A stretch of 64,000 nucleotides of DNA, taken from positions 7,551,501-7,615,500 of the forward strand of contig CM076280.1 in NCBI GenBank assembly GCA_038380795.1. The letters run 5' to 3'. The notes below the pieces were generated by a model. The model did not search any database. It saw only the letters and a program-made list of their open reading frames with translations, and had not been told where the DNA came from. This DNA is from Pyrocephalus nanus. Lineage: Eukaryota > Chordata > Aves > Passeriformes > Tyrannidae. Shown piece after piece: positions 23,301 through 35,300 of the stretch. Positions within the stretch are counted from its first letter, which is position 1, and every line of letters starts with the position of its first letter. The position numbers were made by a program, and so were the translations under genes.

Positions 23301-26300
23301 TCTCAAACTAGTGCCTTATTTCTTTCTTACTATGTATTTTCATTCCAGTGCAAGACAGGTTTTTTGGCTTGTTTTTGCAAACAAATAGAATAACTTTCAG
23401 CAGTATTTTAATGGGGTTTTTTTTTCTGCTATGATGAATTTGGTCATGCTGTGGATGTCTCTTCTGCAATCCTGGAGTCAAACTGTTCCTTTATAGATAG
23501 CTGCAGAGGAGTAAAAGGGGGAAAGTGCTCTGCAGTTACCTGGGAAAATGGTATGTTCTGATGCTTGTTGAACTCATTTCAGTAATCGGCAGGGGAGGAG
23601 AACAGATCTCACGGATTCAGGCAGAGTCTGGCTGCAAAATTCAAATTGCTCCAGGTAAGAGGCTCTTTGTACTGTGGGTGAACAGGTTTTAACGTTGAAG
23701 GGTGTTGTGGCCATTAGATCAGGCACTTCCCATGCCCCCGGTGTGTTATCACCATTAACAGGGATACAGGCTGGGCTGACAGGCATGGGAGAGCTGTTTT
23801 GGGACCCACCTCCCAGCCAGCAGAGAGAGAGAACAGGTTTGTCAGGTGGTTTGGGGAATGGCACAATGCAAATGGGCAGTCCATTCTGTTGAGCTCCCTC
23901 CTGGTGGTGCCACTTTGCTCAGCTCTGTGGTTTGCCTCTGACTAGTCTGGTCAGCTCCAGCTCCTGGCAGAAGACATTCCAGGAGGGTGCTAGCAGCTCT
24001 CCACACAGCTTGCCTTGCATCATAAAAATGGGACCATCCACCCAAATGGGATCATTGTTCTGTACTGCAGAGCTGTACATGGAACTGTTGATGAATGTCA
24101 TCTGAGTTCTTACCCCTCCCTCTTAATTGGTGGGGAAGGCTTTAAAAGAATGCAGACATCCAGTAAATCATTTAAAATATGTTGATCCTGGATGTCTTTG
24201 AATTCTTTTAGCATGCTCTGTGTGCAGGGGGTTGGTGCTTCCGTTGGTGCTTGATGGTTACTGAAACAGCCGCCACATTTTTAATTCCACGCATTACAAG
24301 TTTTCTTCTTGTTTCCTTTGCAGACAGTGGTGGGATGCCCGAGAGGCCCTGTGTACTCACTGGGACACCAGAGAGCATTGAGTGAGTTCTGATTTCATTT
24401 CCCTCCTTTTTCCTTCTTTCTCTTCTCCCTAATGCTGCGCTCTGTCAGTGGTGCTACTTGGTTATCAGCCACACCAGCAAATGTTGGCCTAGAGAAACTT
24501 GAGGGTCTCTGGAGCATAGAACCTCTTTGGTCTGATGCTTTAAACCGTGCACCTCAAAGGCTTTTTTTTTTTTTTCCCCCCCACTTGCAGTTTGAATCCT
24601 CTTCAGAAATTTCCTTGGAATTCCCCTCCGCAGGGTGAGGTTGCTCTTAGGGCACCTAGGATGCAGTTTTCCAACTGCAGCTTTCCAGGATTTACTGAGC
24701 TAAGCTGTTTGAAGGGCACTTCTCTTCTCCCCTTCGCTTCCCTCCTCCTATTGAGATGACCATCCTTCCAGCTGAAGAGGGGCTGCATGAGGCCTGTAAA
24801 GCCTGTCGGTGCCGCTCCAGGATACCCTGGAGGTGTTGGTGTTGTTGCAGAGCAGCATGAGGCCCACTGGGTGCTTGTCTCTGCATCGCTGCCAACAAGA
24901 AGCAAAGGACTGAACCCAAGTCTTGATTCTGCTCCTTGCATGGTAGAGACACGTGGCCAAGCCCGCAGGGATTTCTGATCTTTAGTCCAATAGAAACTTT
25001 AGGGACAGTGTTTCCTCCCTCCCCCTTCCCAGGAGCTGAGTTTGAGACTCTCACAAACCAGTTGAGGACCTCCTGCTGGAACTGGATCCAGGATCCTCAG
25101 GCTTACAGGAACACACTTAACATATGGAGCTGCTCTTTCTCTCCCCAGCCTTTGGGTAGGTGGGTTTTTTAAAATCCATCTGGAAATCTTTGAGTTGCAT
25201 TTGATAGTGAAAATACATGGGTGCAAAAACTGTCTCTCTAAAGAGAAGACACTCATCATTCTTCCATTCCTAAGAGATCTAAGAGTACTTAAATCTCCTT
25301 ATTCTACCATAATACTGCAAGCAGTGAGCCAGAATAAATATAATTGGCAGACTCACATTATAGGGCAGGCAGTGTCTTCTTGCTGGTATTGAAGTGCTTT
25401 TTCCCCCTTTTAGCAAAGGATATTTCAGAACAAGAGCGAAATATTAAAAAGCTGGGATGCCTGATGCAGTTGGGGCAGAAGGGGGGAGAGTTATAGTGAA
25501 GGCTTCATGGTTCTGAAATAAGCAGTTAAATGTCATGTCCTTTAAATAATACATTTAAAAGTGAGAATACTCAATTTGTGAAACAGAACATGGACATGCA
25601 ATTAGGTGAAATTTAATTTACTTTTGTGCCAAAATTCTTGTCAAGGTGGCTGTTTGAAGTGTTTTTTCAGGCTACTTGTAGAAAAAGAAAATGAAGAAAG
25701 GAAACCAATTAGATGTCAGACTTCTTGAGAAAGGTTTCATGAGGAATGTTTTCATTGGTTATATCCAGTGGCGAACTAACAGGGTTAATTTCCAAGTGAC
25801 CCCCTTCTCATCTGAAATATATTGTGTATTAACTGTTGTGGTCTCTATATTGTGACTAGAAGAACTTTATGCAAAATATGAAGATAGGTAAATAAAACTC
25901 TTTAAGACTCTTCTAGAATAATTGAAGTGGGCTTCCAGAAATTGCACCTTTTCCCTTGTTTTGTGAGAAAGCTGAGAGCAAGCAGTGCTGTGCTCTGTGT
26001 GCAGCCTCAGCACCACCCCCCGAGCTGCCTTGGGTGAATGTCTGCTTGAAGGGGTGACTTTACTGGTTCCTCAAATCCCTAGAGAGAAGACAGTCATTCT
26101 TAGGGTGCCACAGCTTGGTGTGAAGTGGAGAGAGAGGAAGATGCTGCATTGGAGTGAACAGGGAACCAGTGAATTTCTTCGACTTTCAGAAGGGCTGTGG
26201 GACCAGGGCAGGAATGGGATGTGTTGGTATAGGAGTCTTCCAGATGAGGGGCAACCCAGTCAGTTACCTCTGACATGCTAAATATTTTAGTGGAGGGATC

Positions 26301-29300
26301 TTTAATCTCCCAAATGCTTCTTTGTGTGTCTCTTCTCACCAGGAGTAGAAGAACCCAGTCTTTCACTGGTGGCTGCTGCAGTATCCTTGCCTCACTTCGC
26401 GGTGTAGCTTCAGCACCTACTGCTTGGAGCAGAGGCTGTGTTAGGACAGTGTTCTGGTGCTGCTGGTAAGAGCAGGCAGAGAAGAGCAAGGCAGTTGCCT
26501 GGGACTGATCAGAGAATGGTTAATCCATGGGCTGTGTTAGTATCAGAGCAGTGTCTGCTTTTGGTCTTGACCAAGAAAGAGAACAGAGTTTGAGTTTTAC
26601 CAAATACCATATGCATTAGAAAAGTTCAGAACCTAAGGCATCTTCATTGAAAGCAAGCACCCCAAATGCTGTAGTCCAACTATTGTCCTTAACTTCCTAA
26701 GAGGTCAGAGCATGCTGCTGCTCTTCCTTCTCTCTTCCCCTTTCAAAAATCAAACTGCTTTTTAAGTAATCATGATAAGGGAAAAGAGAGATCAGAGAGT
26801 TAAAAAGAAAAAAAAAAAAAAAAGGCAAACATTGTGCTGACTTTGGTTTCCTCCATCTTTTCACTTCTTCTCCTCTCCCTGATCACTTTCCATTCCGGTG
26901 GTTCCTGGTCTCTTGGGCACGTGGAACAATGTTGTCTAATGGTTGTTTCCCTCGATTCTTTTCCAAAGACAAGCAAAACGGCTACTGGGGCAGATTGTAG
27001 ATCGCTGTCGGAATGGACCTGGTTTTCACAACGATGTTGATGGCAACAGTACGATTCAGGAGATTTTGATCCCGGCATCCAAAGTGGGTCTAGTCATCGG
27101 CAAAGGAGGTGAAACAATAAAACAGTTGCAGGTGCGCAAGATACATTTCCTTTAGGGCTCCTCTTCCCTACTGCAGCTTCTCTAGATCGACAGGAGCGGG
27201 CTGAAATGGAGAGCCTTAAGTGCTCTCACCTTCTCCAGCAGGGACTACTCTTCTGCCTTCGGAGAGCTGGACTCAAATCCAGTCTTGTGTTACAAACAAA
27301 ATCGGTGTGGCCCCAGCTACTCACGTAGTGGAGTTTTGCCAGAACTGTGACTGTAGATAACACTCGGTGCGTGCTGTTCAGGAGGGGATCCTTGTAGCCA
27401 GGGAAGGGCTGTGTCTGCTCTGCTCTGTTCTGCAGTACTTTTAATGCCAGCCATGCTTTTGTAGAGTGCTGTGCTTCTCTGTTGTTGCTGATCTATGATA
27501 AAGCTGGTGTGTGTCATCTTTTTTTTTCCTCATCCCACCCCTTTCTGGTTAAAAATGTTGTGTTACGTATAAATCATGTTCCTAGACATTCTTTATTCCT
27601 CCATCTGGTACAAGTTTTTAAAGAATAAAGGGTTTTAGAAAAGCATCTATGTCAAAAAAATGTAGGGGTTTTGAATGCCCTGATTAGACCTCTGCTATAT
27701 AGTTTTGAAGCTGGTCACTTAATAACTGTTACATGCAGACAGCTACAGATTTCGGAAAGGGCTGGAAAATCAGCTGTCGAGGTAGAGGGGATTCTCCTTG
27801 CAAGGATTCAGCTATGTGAGAGCTTCAGGAGTGACACACTTTCTGGCAGTCCTTCACATTCTGGGACTGTTACTGAATTTGTGCTATAACTAGTGAAGGG
27901 CTAAAGTAGCATTCTGTAAAGGTGCTGATTTCACCTACATAACATTGAGTAACCAAAATATAGTCCCTTTTTTGGGGGGGGACTCTGCTTAGCAAAGTGC
28001 TCTGTGCTTTTTCTTCAGGAGCGAACAGGTGTGAAAATGATCATGATCCAGGATGGTCCGTTGCCTACTGGAGCAGATAAACCTCTCCGTATTACTGGAG
28101 ATGCATTTAAAGTACAGGTATGTAACACAAACGAAGTTGCCCCAGAGAACTGAGGGGAAATTTAAACTGTAGCGTAATTTGTGAGCATCTGATGGAGTCA
28201 AATCCAACTGTAAATGTAATGATCCCTGCTGGTTTTGTTTGTTCTGTAAGGTTGAGTAGAGCAAGTTAAAACACCAGACAAGCTTGTTTACGGCGTAACC
28301 TAGGAGCTGTCACTCCACATAAATGTTACACATGGGTAGGAGCAGAGATGAGGAGGGTTTGGAGAAGAAAGTAGCTTTGAAATGTTTTCCAATCTGTGTG
28401 GCAAAAAATCCCAGCTCTGTCACTGGAGCAGATGGGTCCTTAGTGAGTGACTGAGTCGCACGTTTGAGACAGTGGACCTTCCACAAAACTCTCAGACAGC
28501 CAATTGACGCAGGTAATTAAAAAAAAAAAAAATCCCAAAACAACTCCTGAAACCAAGGGGTTTGCTTAATATTGGTACCTCAGTCTGCTTGTGTCAGGGT
28601 TCTACAGATCCGGACGTACCTGCGGTTCAAACTAAACCCCACCATCAGCCAGAGACTGGAGGATTGCAGCCTGATGGGAGCACTTGAACTTAAAGCATTA
28701 AAGTTTAGCCATGGCTAAACTTCTCAGCCATGGTTTCACTTCTCAGCAAGTGCCTTTCATACCTCGCTAAGTACTTAAATCTAGCTTAGCATTCCTGTCT
28801 CCAATAAAAGTAGTTCTGTTTCATAGGATCTCCCTAACCACAAATTGCTGCGACAGTTGATGTTGCTCAGGGATGGTGTGTTTGGGTTGTATTTTTCAAA
28901 GATCTTATTGCAAGTGGGCCTTTAGATTTAATACTTTTTTTTCCCCCAAGTTCTAACTGTGGAGATGTAGCTGTGCAGAAAGGAGTACAATGGCAGTCTG
29001 GGCTGCTTGTAACCAAATCATACTTTGAGTTGCTGCCACTTGCCAGGTGGCTTCTGCCTTGCAAGATTTGCTGTTGTCACATCTTCTGTGCCATATGTCA
29101 TTCCAAGGAAACATGGAGACTGCACAGGCTGGGAGATCTTGGAGGCACCTAAAGTTGAGCGTGCTTATAAAGCACTCAAGAAGCGTGGTGAATCCTTGGG
29201 TTTGGTGGGATTCTGTGGATACTGCAACAGTGTTTCTTAACTCCCTCAAATCCCTGTGAAATCCCTCCATCGCCCTTATTTCTGCCTTGATGTCTCTTAA

Positions 29301-32300
29301 GTTGATGTTGTTGAGTTGTTTCCTTTTGTAAAAAAAATACCCTGGGGACAGGGAAAATGTGTAAAAATGGAGTCAGATTCACCACTGTCCCTCAAGCTTG
29401 GAAATAGAACCACGAAGTCAAAGCTTGACTGGTACTAAAGAGAAACAAAAGCTTGGGTTTGACATGTAGGCTTTTTTTTTTTTTTTTTTTAATGGTGACT
29501 ACTCTTGGCTGATTTCCAAGGTACCCTTTTACTAGCTGGGCTCCATGCAGGCTTGTGAATGGCCTTGAGGGCTCCCAGTAGGTAGGAAGAACATTCATTT
29601 TTCTCAGAAAATGTCTTGCTGGATTGCTGCAGACTTGGTTTTAACTTTTCACAGTAAGGTCACTGCTGCCCACCTGCCTCCTTGGTACGTGCTCTCTGGC
29701 TCTTGGAGGACGTGATCTCTGCTGTGCCACCTCAGCTTCTGCCCTACTCTATTGATACCCAGTAGGAAAGGGCCTTCAATTCCTTTAATCTAAAAATAGA
29801 ACAAAAAAATCAAAGATACTTTAAAAGATAAAGGGCCTTTTTGAAAGACTGGAGGAAGCAATTGCACACAACAAGCTGCCACCTTATGCACCTGGCAGGT
29901 TTTGACGTGGAAGATGCCAACAAGACCAGATCTCCGCTGACAGCGGTAAAAAGAAACCCTAAATCAAAATGCTGTTCCCGTTAAGGAGGTGGAGATCCCT
30001 GTGCCTGGAGCCACTGCCGAGGCCCTACAACACCAGGATGGCAAAGCAGAACAATTTGAAGCTCTAACTGTAACTTCTTTCCCCATGTAGCAAGCGAGGG
30101 AAATGGTACTGGAGATCATCCGAGAGAAAGATCAGGCAGACTTCCGAGGCATGCGCAATGATTTCAGTGCTAGGATGGGAGGAGGCAGCATAGAGGTACG
30201 TTTCCTTCATGAGTACTCTGCTAACCTCCCTGTGGGGATGGGCAGTGGGGGGAGAGTCATCAAACTGCACATGTGTAACCTGTAAGCTTGTTTTGAAATG
30301 CCTTGTGTTCTTTTGCCAGAAGAATTGAGTCTGGCTGCGAAGAGGAGGAGTTCTCGGGGACTCCCAGATGGCACCTTTTGAATTTTCTCTTTTTTTTTTA
30401 TTTTTTTTTTTTAAGCTGCATTCTTGTAGTGCAGAGTTCGTGTAGCGGGGAAGGAATTTGTGGCCACGTGTTTGTTGTTTTTTTCTCGAGCGATGCTGTT
30501 CTGTAGCCTGGAGCTGCCTAACATGGCCCGCCCTCAAAGTTAAAGAACATCTCCTTGTAAAATCAGAGTCATTCAGTCTAGTTCTCTGAGCTTTCATACT
30601 CCTTTGCCTTTCCCATCAGGTCTCTGTGCCCAGGTTTGCTGTTGGAATTGTGATAGGAAGAAATGGAGAAATGATCAAAAAGATTCAGAATGATGCTGGA
30701 GTTAGGATTCAATTTAAACCAGGTTTGTGTGAGGATGGAGAGCCGTTACTTTCTGACCAGTGTTCCACTTTGGGATTGCTAAAATGAATCTGAGCTGAGG
30801 TTCCAGCAGCTTAGGCTTTCCTCATTTACAGGTGCATTGTTCTCTTTCTGAAACCCATTTAAATATGATGTGCTGCCTCCTCATGCACTTCTGGTTTTCA
30901 GAGAGTAAGATTATATACAGCTCGTTTGCAAACATCAGCTGTCACAACAGTCATGTCTTGAGCGGTAACTATACGGATAAACAAAATAACAATAACAAAA
31001 ATCTTTTATTTCCTGTTAAAGAATTCTCCTTCAGGACATTAAAGCCTTTGGGGATCAGGAGTTGATTAATTCTGAGTAACTTTCTCTGGGTCCTTGGCTG
31101 TCTGATCACCTATCAAAGCTGCCTTTTGTCCTCTTAAAATTATATCAGTCTCTTTCATGGCTTTTTGACATTTGAAAGTGTGTTTTCTTTTGAGTGTTGT
31201 TCCCTCTGCAGTGTGGGCTGGGTTTTGTCTTCTTTCAGTCCAGGGAAGAGGGGCTGAAGGTGGAGGGAAGCAGTAGCTCCTGGGATAGTTCTGTTGTGTG
31301 AAAATGCTGCCAGCAGTGGTGGTGCTGGAAGGAAGCTTGTGTTGGAGAGTGGATGTTTTCTCCTTTTAATTTGGTCTTTGCCATCTCTCTTCACAGATGA
31401 TGGGATTAGCTCTGAAAGAGTTGCACAGGTCATGGGGCTTCCTGACAGGTGTCAACACGCAGCACACATCATCAATGAGCTCATCCTCACGGCACAGGTG
31501 GGTTCTGTGGGAACATATGGGGACTTAAGTTATTTGGAAGTGGTGACCTGGTGGAGAGTAGTCACATCAGACAGTGACTGGAGGCTCTGCTCAGACAGCA
31601 CAGCATTGCCAGCGCTCAGTGGTGCCTCCTCTTCAGATTCCAGCCCTCTGGTCTGGTGGGAGGGCACAGGAGGGTGATAAATGTTCAGGTATTGGGACAC
31701 TAATTTGTCCATCTTGATAACTCTTCTTGCCTGAGATCTGGTTTGAATGCTTGATTTCATTTTTTTTTTTTAATAGTCCACTTAAGTTTCGAGGTCTGTC
31801 ATGACAGCCTCTGACTGCCCGTGGCTTTTGCTTTTGGAGAAATCAGTTACCCAAAATAGGTACATCCTTTACGTGTCTTTGAACTTAAAAGCTTCCTTTA
31901 GAAGTTCTGGAAAATGTGCATTTCAGCTGAGTAATTCCAGCAGTTCTTTAAAGGATGACACTTGAAAGGGTTTGGAAGCAACTCCTCTGTGTGTCCGTGC
32001 CAAGATCTCTTGTTTGCTCTAAAGAGAGCCCCCATCACAGACTAAAAGTCCTTTAGTAGTTGATGCTTATTTATGGGTTTATTTCAGAAGATATAAAGGC
32101 ATGCATTTAAAAATATAAATATCTTCCTGAGTCAGGAAGGCAACTGTAACCTACATTACTTGGCATTTCTTTAAAGTGCTTCAAAACCTTCAGTGTGAAA
32201 CTGATGTCCAAGAATATCTTAATCCGGTGCCACTGATTATGAGCCAGTTTAACTTACTTTGCTTTGTTTTGGTTTTTAATGTGCATTGGGGCCAGCAAAA

Positions 32301-35300
32301 AAAAAAAAAAGAAAAACCAAAAAAAGCCAAACCATTGATACACATGTTTTGCCTTCTAAGGAACGAGATGGCTTTGGAAGCTTGGCTGTTGCCCGAGGAA
32401 GAGGTCGTAGCCGTGGGGACTGGAGCGTTGGAACACCTGGGGGCATGCAGGAAATAACCTACACGGTGCCAGCTGACAAGTGTGGGCTTGTTATAGGCAA
32501 AGGTGGGTTTGATGACTCCAAACAGCAGAGCTTGCCATCCTTCCCTCTCAGGATGGTCACGTTCTTGCTGCCTGACAGTGAAGCTTTGGAGTTTTCTGTA
32601 ATTGTAGGTATTTAGTGGCCGGTGAATGCAGCATAGGAATAAGCTGTAACCGCTTGTGGTTGTTTTCTTTGTGGTGCTCTCACTCATAATTGTACTCTCC
32701 AGGCCCTTGTTCACAAGCTGTAAGAGAGGCTTTTCATGCAGAGCTGTCAAATAAGCTTGTTATAACAAGCAGCTGGCTGAGAAAAGGCAGGTTCATTTGT
32801 GGATTCTTTTTATATAGAATTCGTTTAAAGGACAGTTTATCAGGGACAAGCAGAGCAGTCATTTCATCATGCTGGATTTCTGAGTGCTGTGTGATGAAAT
32901 GGAAGGTCTCTGAGTGTGGTAATAACAGTAGCTGCTTCCAGCCACATACCTGAAGTGTCTGATGAATAAAGTGAAGTAGCAGGATTTGTCTTCTCTGCAT
33001 CTGGGCTGGCACCTGACCTGGTGCACCTTGTGAGCACGTTCACTGCCGTGGAGGCCCCTTGGCTGCCTTAGCCATTGGATCTCTCCATGATAAGGAGATG
33101 GAGGAGTCATCAGACCTTCCTCTCAAGGAGCAGGACAACCCCATGATGGTTATGATACTGAGCATCAGCAGCAGTCTCAGTTTTTCACAGAGCAGGAACT
33201 ACAAATGGGACTGTACTTAGGGTAGAGCCAGGAGTAGAAGAGCTCTGTTGCTGTGAGCTGTTGTGATGTGTCTGAGCTAATGCATTGACCTATCAAAAGT
33301 GCATTTAATTTTTCTATCTACTTATTTCAGAAAGAGTATCATGTTCCTGAACTGGTATTTAGGTAATCGCTGTTGGCTTTTAGCCTCAGCAAAGAATAGA
33401 ATAGGAGTAGACAAGCTACACCGGGAAAGGAGGCAGATCTGAGGGCACTGTGACATGTTTCAGTGGCTTTGAGTTTTCTGGGCAGGACTGAGCTTGTGAT
33501 GAGATGTGGTGTGGCCTCTTCCCCCTGCTGCACATCACTCCTGTCCCCTCCCCATAGCACCCTGAGCTCCTGCCTTGTTGGATGACAAGGGACAGGGGCA
33601 GGTCAGCCACGTATCCGCAATTGTTTTCAGATGTTGTTCTGTGCCACAAACCTGAACACTTTTCTCAATATGAAAACCCACCTGCTTTCCCCATTATGCA
33701 GAAATTGCAGGGTGATTGTGCTTGTCCTCACTGAACAGGCCAGTTGGGCAAAAGATCAAGCAAAGCAAATTTTAAGCCCATGAGTGAGACTTACATGTAC
33801 GGAAAAAGCAAATTATAATGAAACTTTATTGCTGTATCCATTAGTCATCCTTAATAAAGGATCAGAAAAGGTCACTTGTTGTTCTGCAGTGCACTGAAGT
33901 GGAGCATTTGTGACTACAGAGAGCACTGTGTGCTGAAAAGATAAATGCAGGTAGTGGAGAGAACGTCCTACCATTCAAGTGCAGGGCCTGGCACAGCCTC
34001 GCTGGGGGGTGAAGGGTGGCTTTTTACCTTTGTTTCCACAACAGCAAAATAGGGATTCTTACCCGGCCAGATCAGAAGCTTTCTGGAGTGACTAATTACT
34101 AGTTGTATGGTGATTTGAGTGCTTGGAGCATCGTAATACCACCTTGTAATCGGTGTTCTCACAGTGCCTATGCTCTTAGGCTGTTGCAGCCTTCACTTTT
34201 GTCAAGTGAGTGATGGCTGTAGTGTTGCCTTTTGGGGCCTGGACCAGCATGGATGTGCTGCACTCTCCATACATTGATGCAAGACAGCCAGTTCTTGTTC
34301 TTTCCTCCCCCACTGCCTGTGGGGCAGTGCAGGGCAGGGGGATCTTAGCGGGTCTTTTTTTTTTAATAGTGACCAATTATAAAACATTTTGTCCCCTTTA
34401 TAGTTTCTAAGCAGTTTCCACCTTTTGGGTGTTTTTTTCCCACTAGAATACAGGACAGGACTGTTGTGCTTCTCTGTAAAATCTGGCTGAGGCCTCTGAA
34501 CCATCAGCGTGGTCACCTAAGCCATGGGTGCCTTGGGCCCCCAGTGTGTGATGTGGCCTCGTAACTGCTGCTGTGCTTCCAGCTCCCTTTGGCCACTTGA
34601 GGCAGGGAAAAGAGGGAGATTGATATGAGAAACTTCCCTGTTTCTGCAGCACATGTGGTAGAAGGTCTAGGGCCCTTTTCCTATGGACACCACTTCTCAG
34701 CTTGGGAGCGTGAGCCTTTAGGAGCAGACACGGCTCCCTGTGGATCCTGTGCGTGGCTTTTTCCTCTAGAGGGTGGGTGGGTGCAGCTTTTCTCTTCCAA
34801 AGGCCCCGAGGAAGGGTGGAGGCGAGCGCCATACACATGTCAAGCGCTGTCTGTGTTTGGTGGTGCTTGGAAACAGCCCTCCCTGGGCCCCCCTGGATTT
34901 CCATGATAAATACGGTGATCCTGACAGATACCGCGGCCGGCCCGGCTCTTGTCAGCCCGGCTTTGAGCAGGTTTGATTAATTGCTTTATGATTTCACGTC
35001 CAGCCGGGAGGCCGCTCCTGGATCCCTCCTGCCCCCCATCAGGTGGAAGAATGGAGCGGGATGAATGCCCTCTAGACAGCCACCATGTGCCGAGCGGGTC
35101 ACCTCGCTGTGGGGAAGATCGACTCCTTCCGGCACCCGGCAGCATCACGGGGGGCTGCGTCACTTCATTTGCATGCTCTGGAGGCTGGGTTGGGATGGCT
35201 TTGGATGGGGGGGAAGAGCTTTGGCGTTGCAGGAGGGTAAGGAGGACAAGGGCACCAGGTGCTGGTGTGGGGGTAGGAACTTGCAGCCTCCCCTGTGGAG

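Noticed and set aside
29860..30060. Possible processed-gene remnant before FUBP3 exon 9
   Set aside because: The segment looks unlike average intron, but I could not recognise any protein or repeat in it on either strand.
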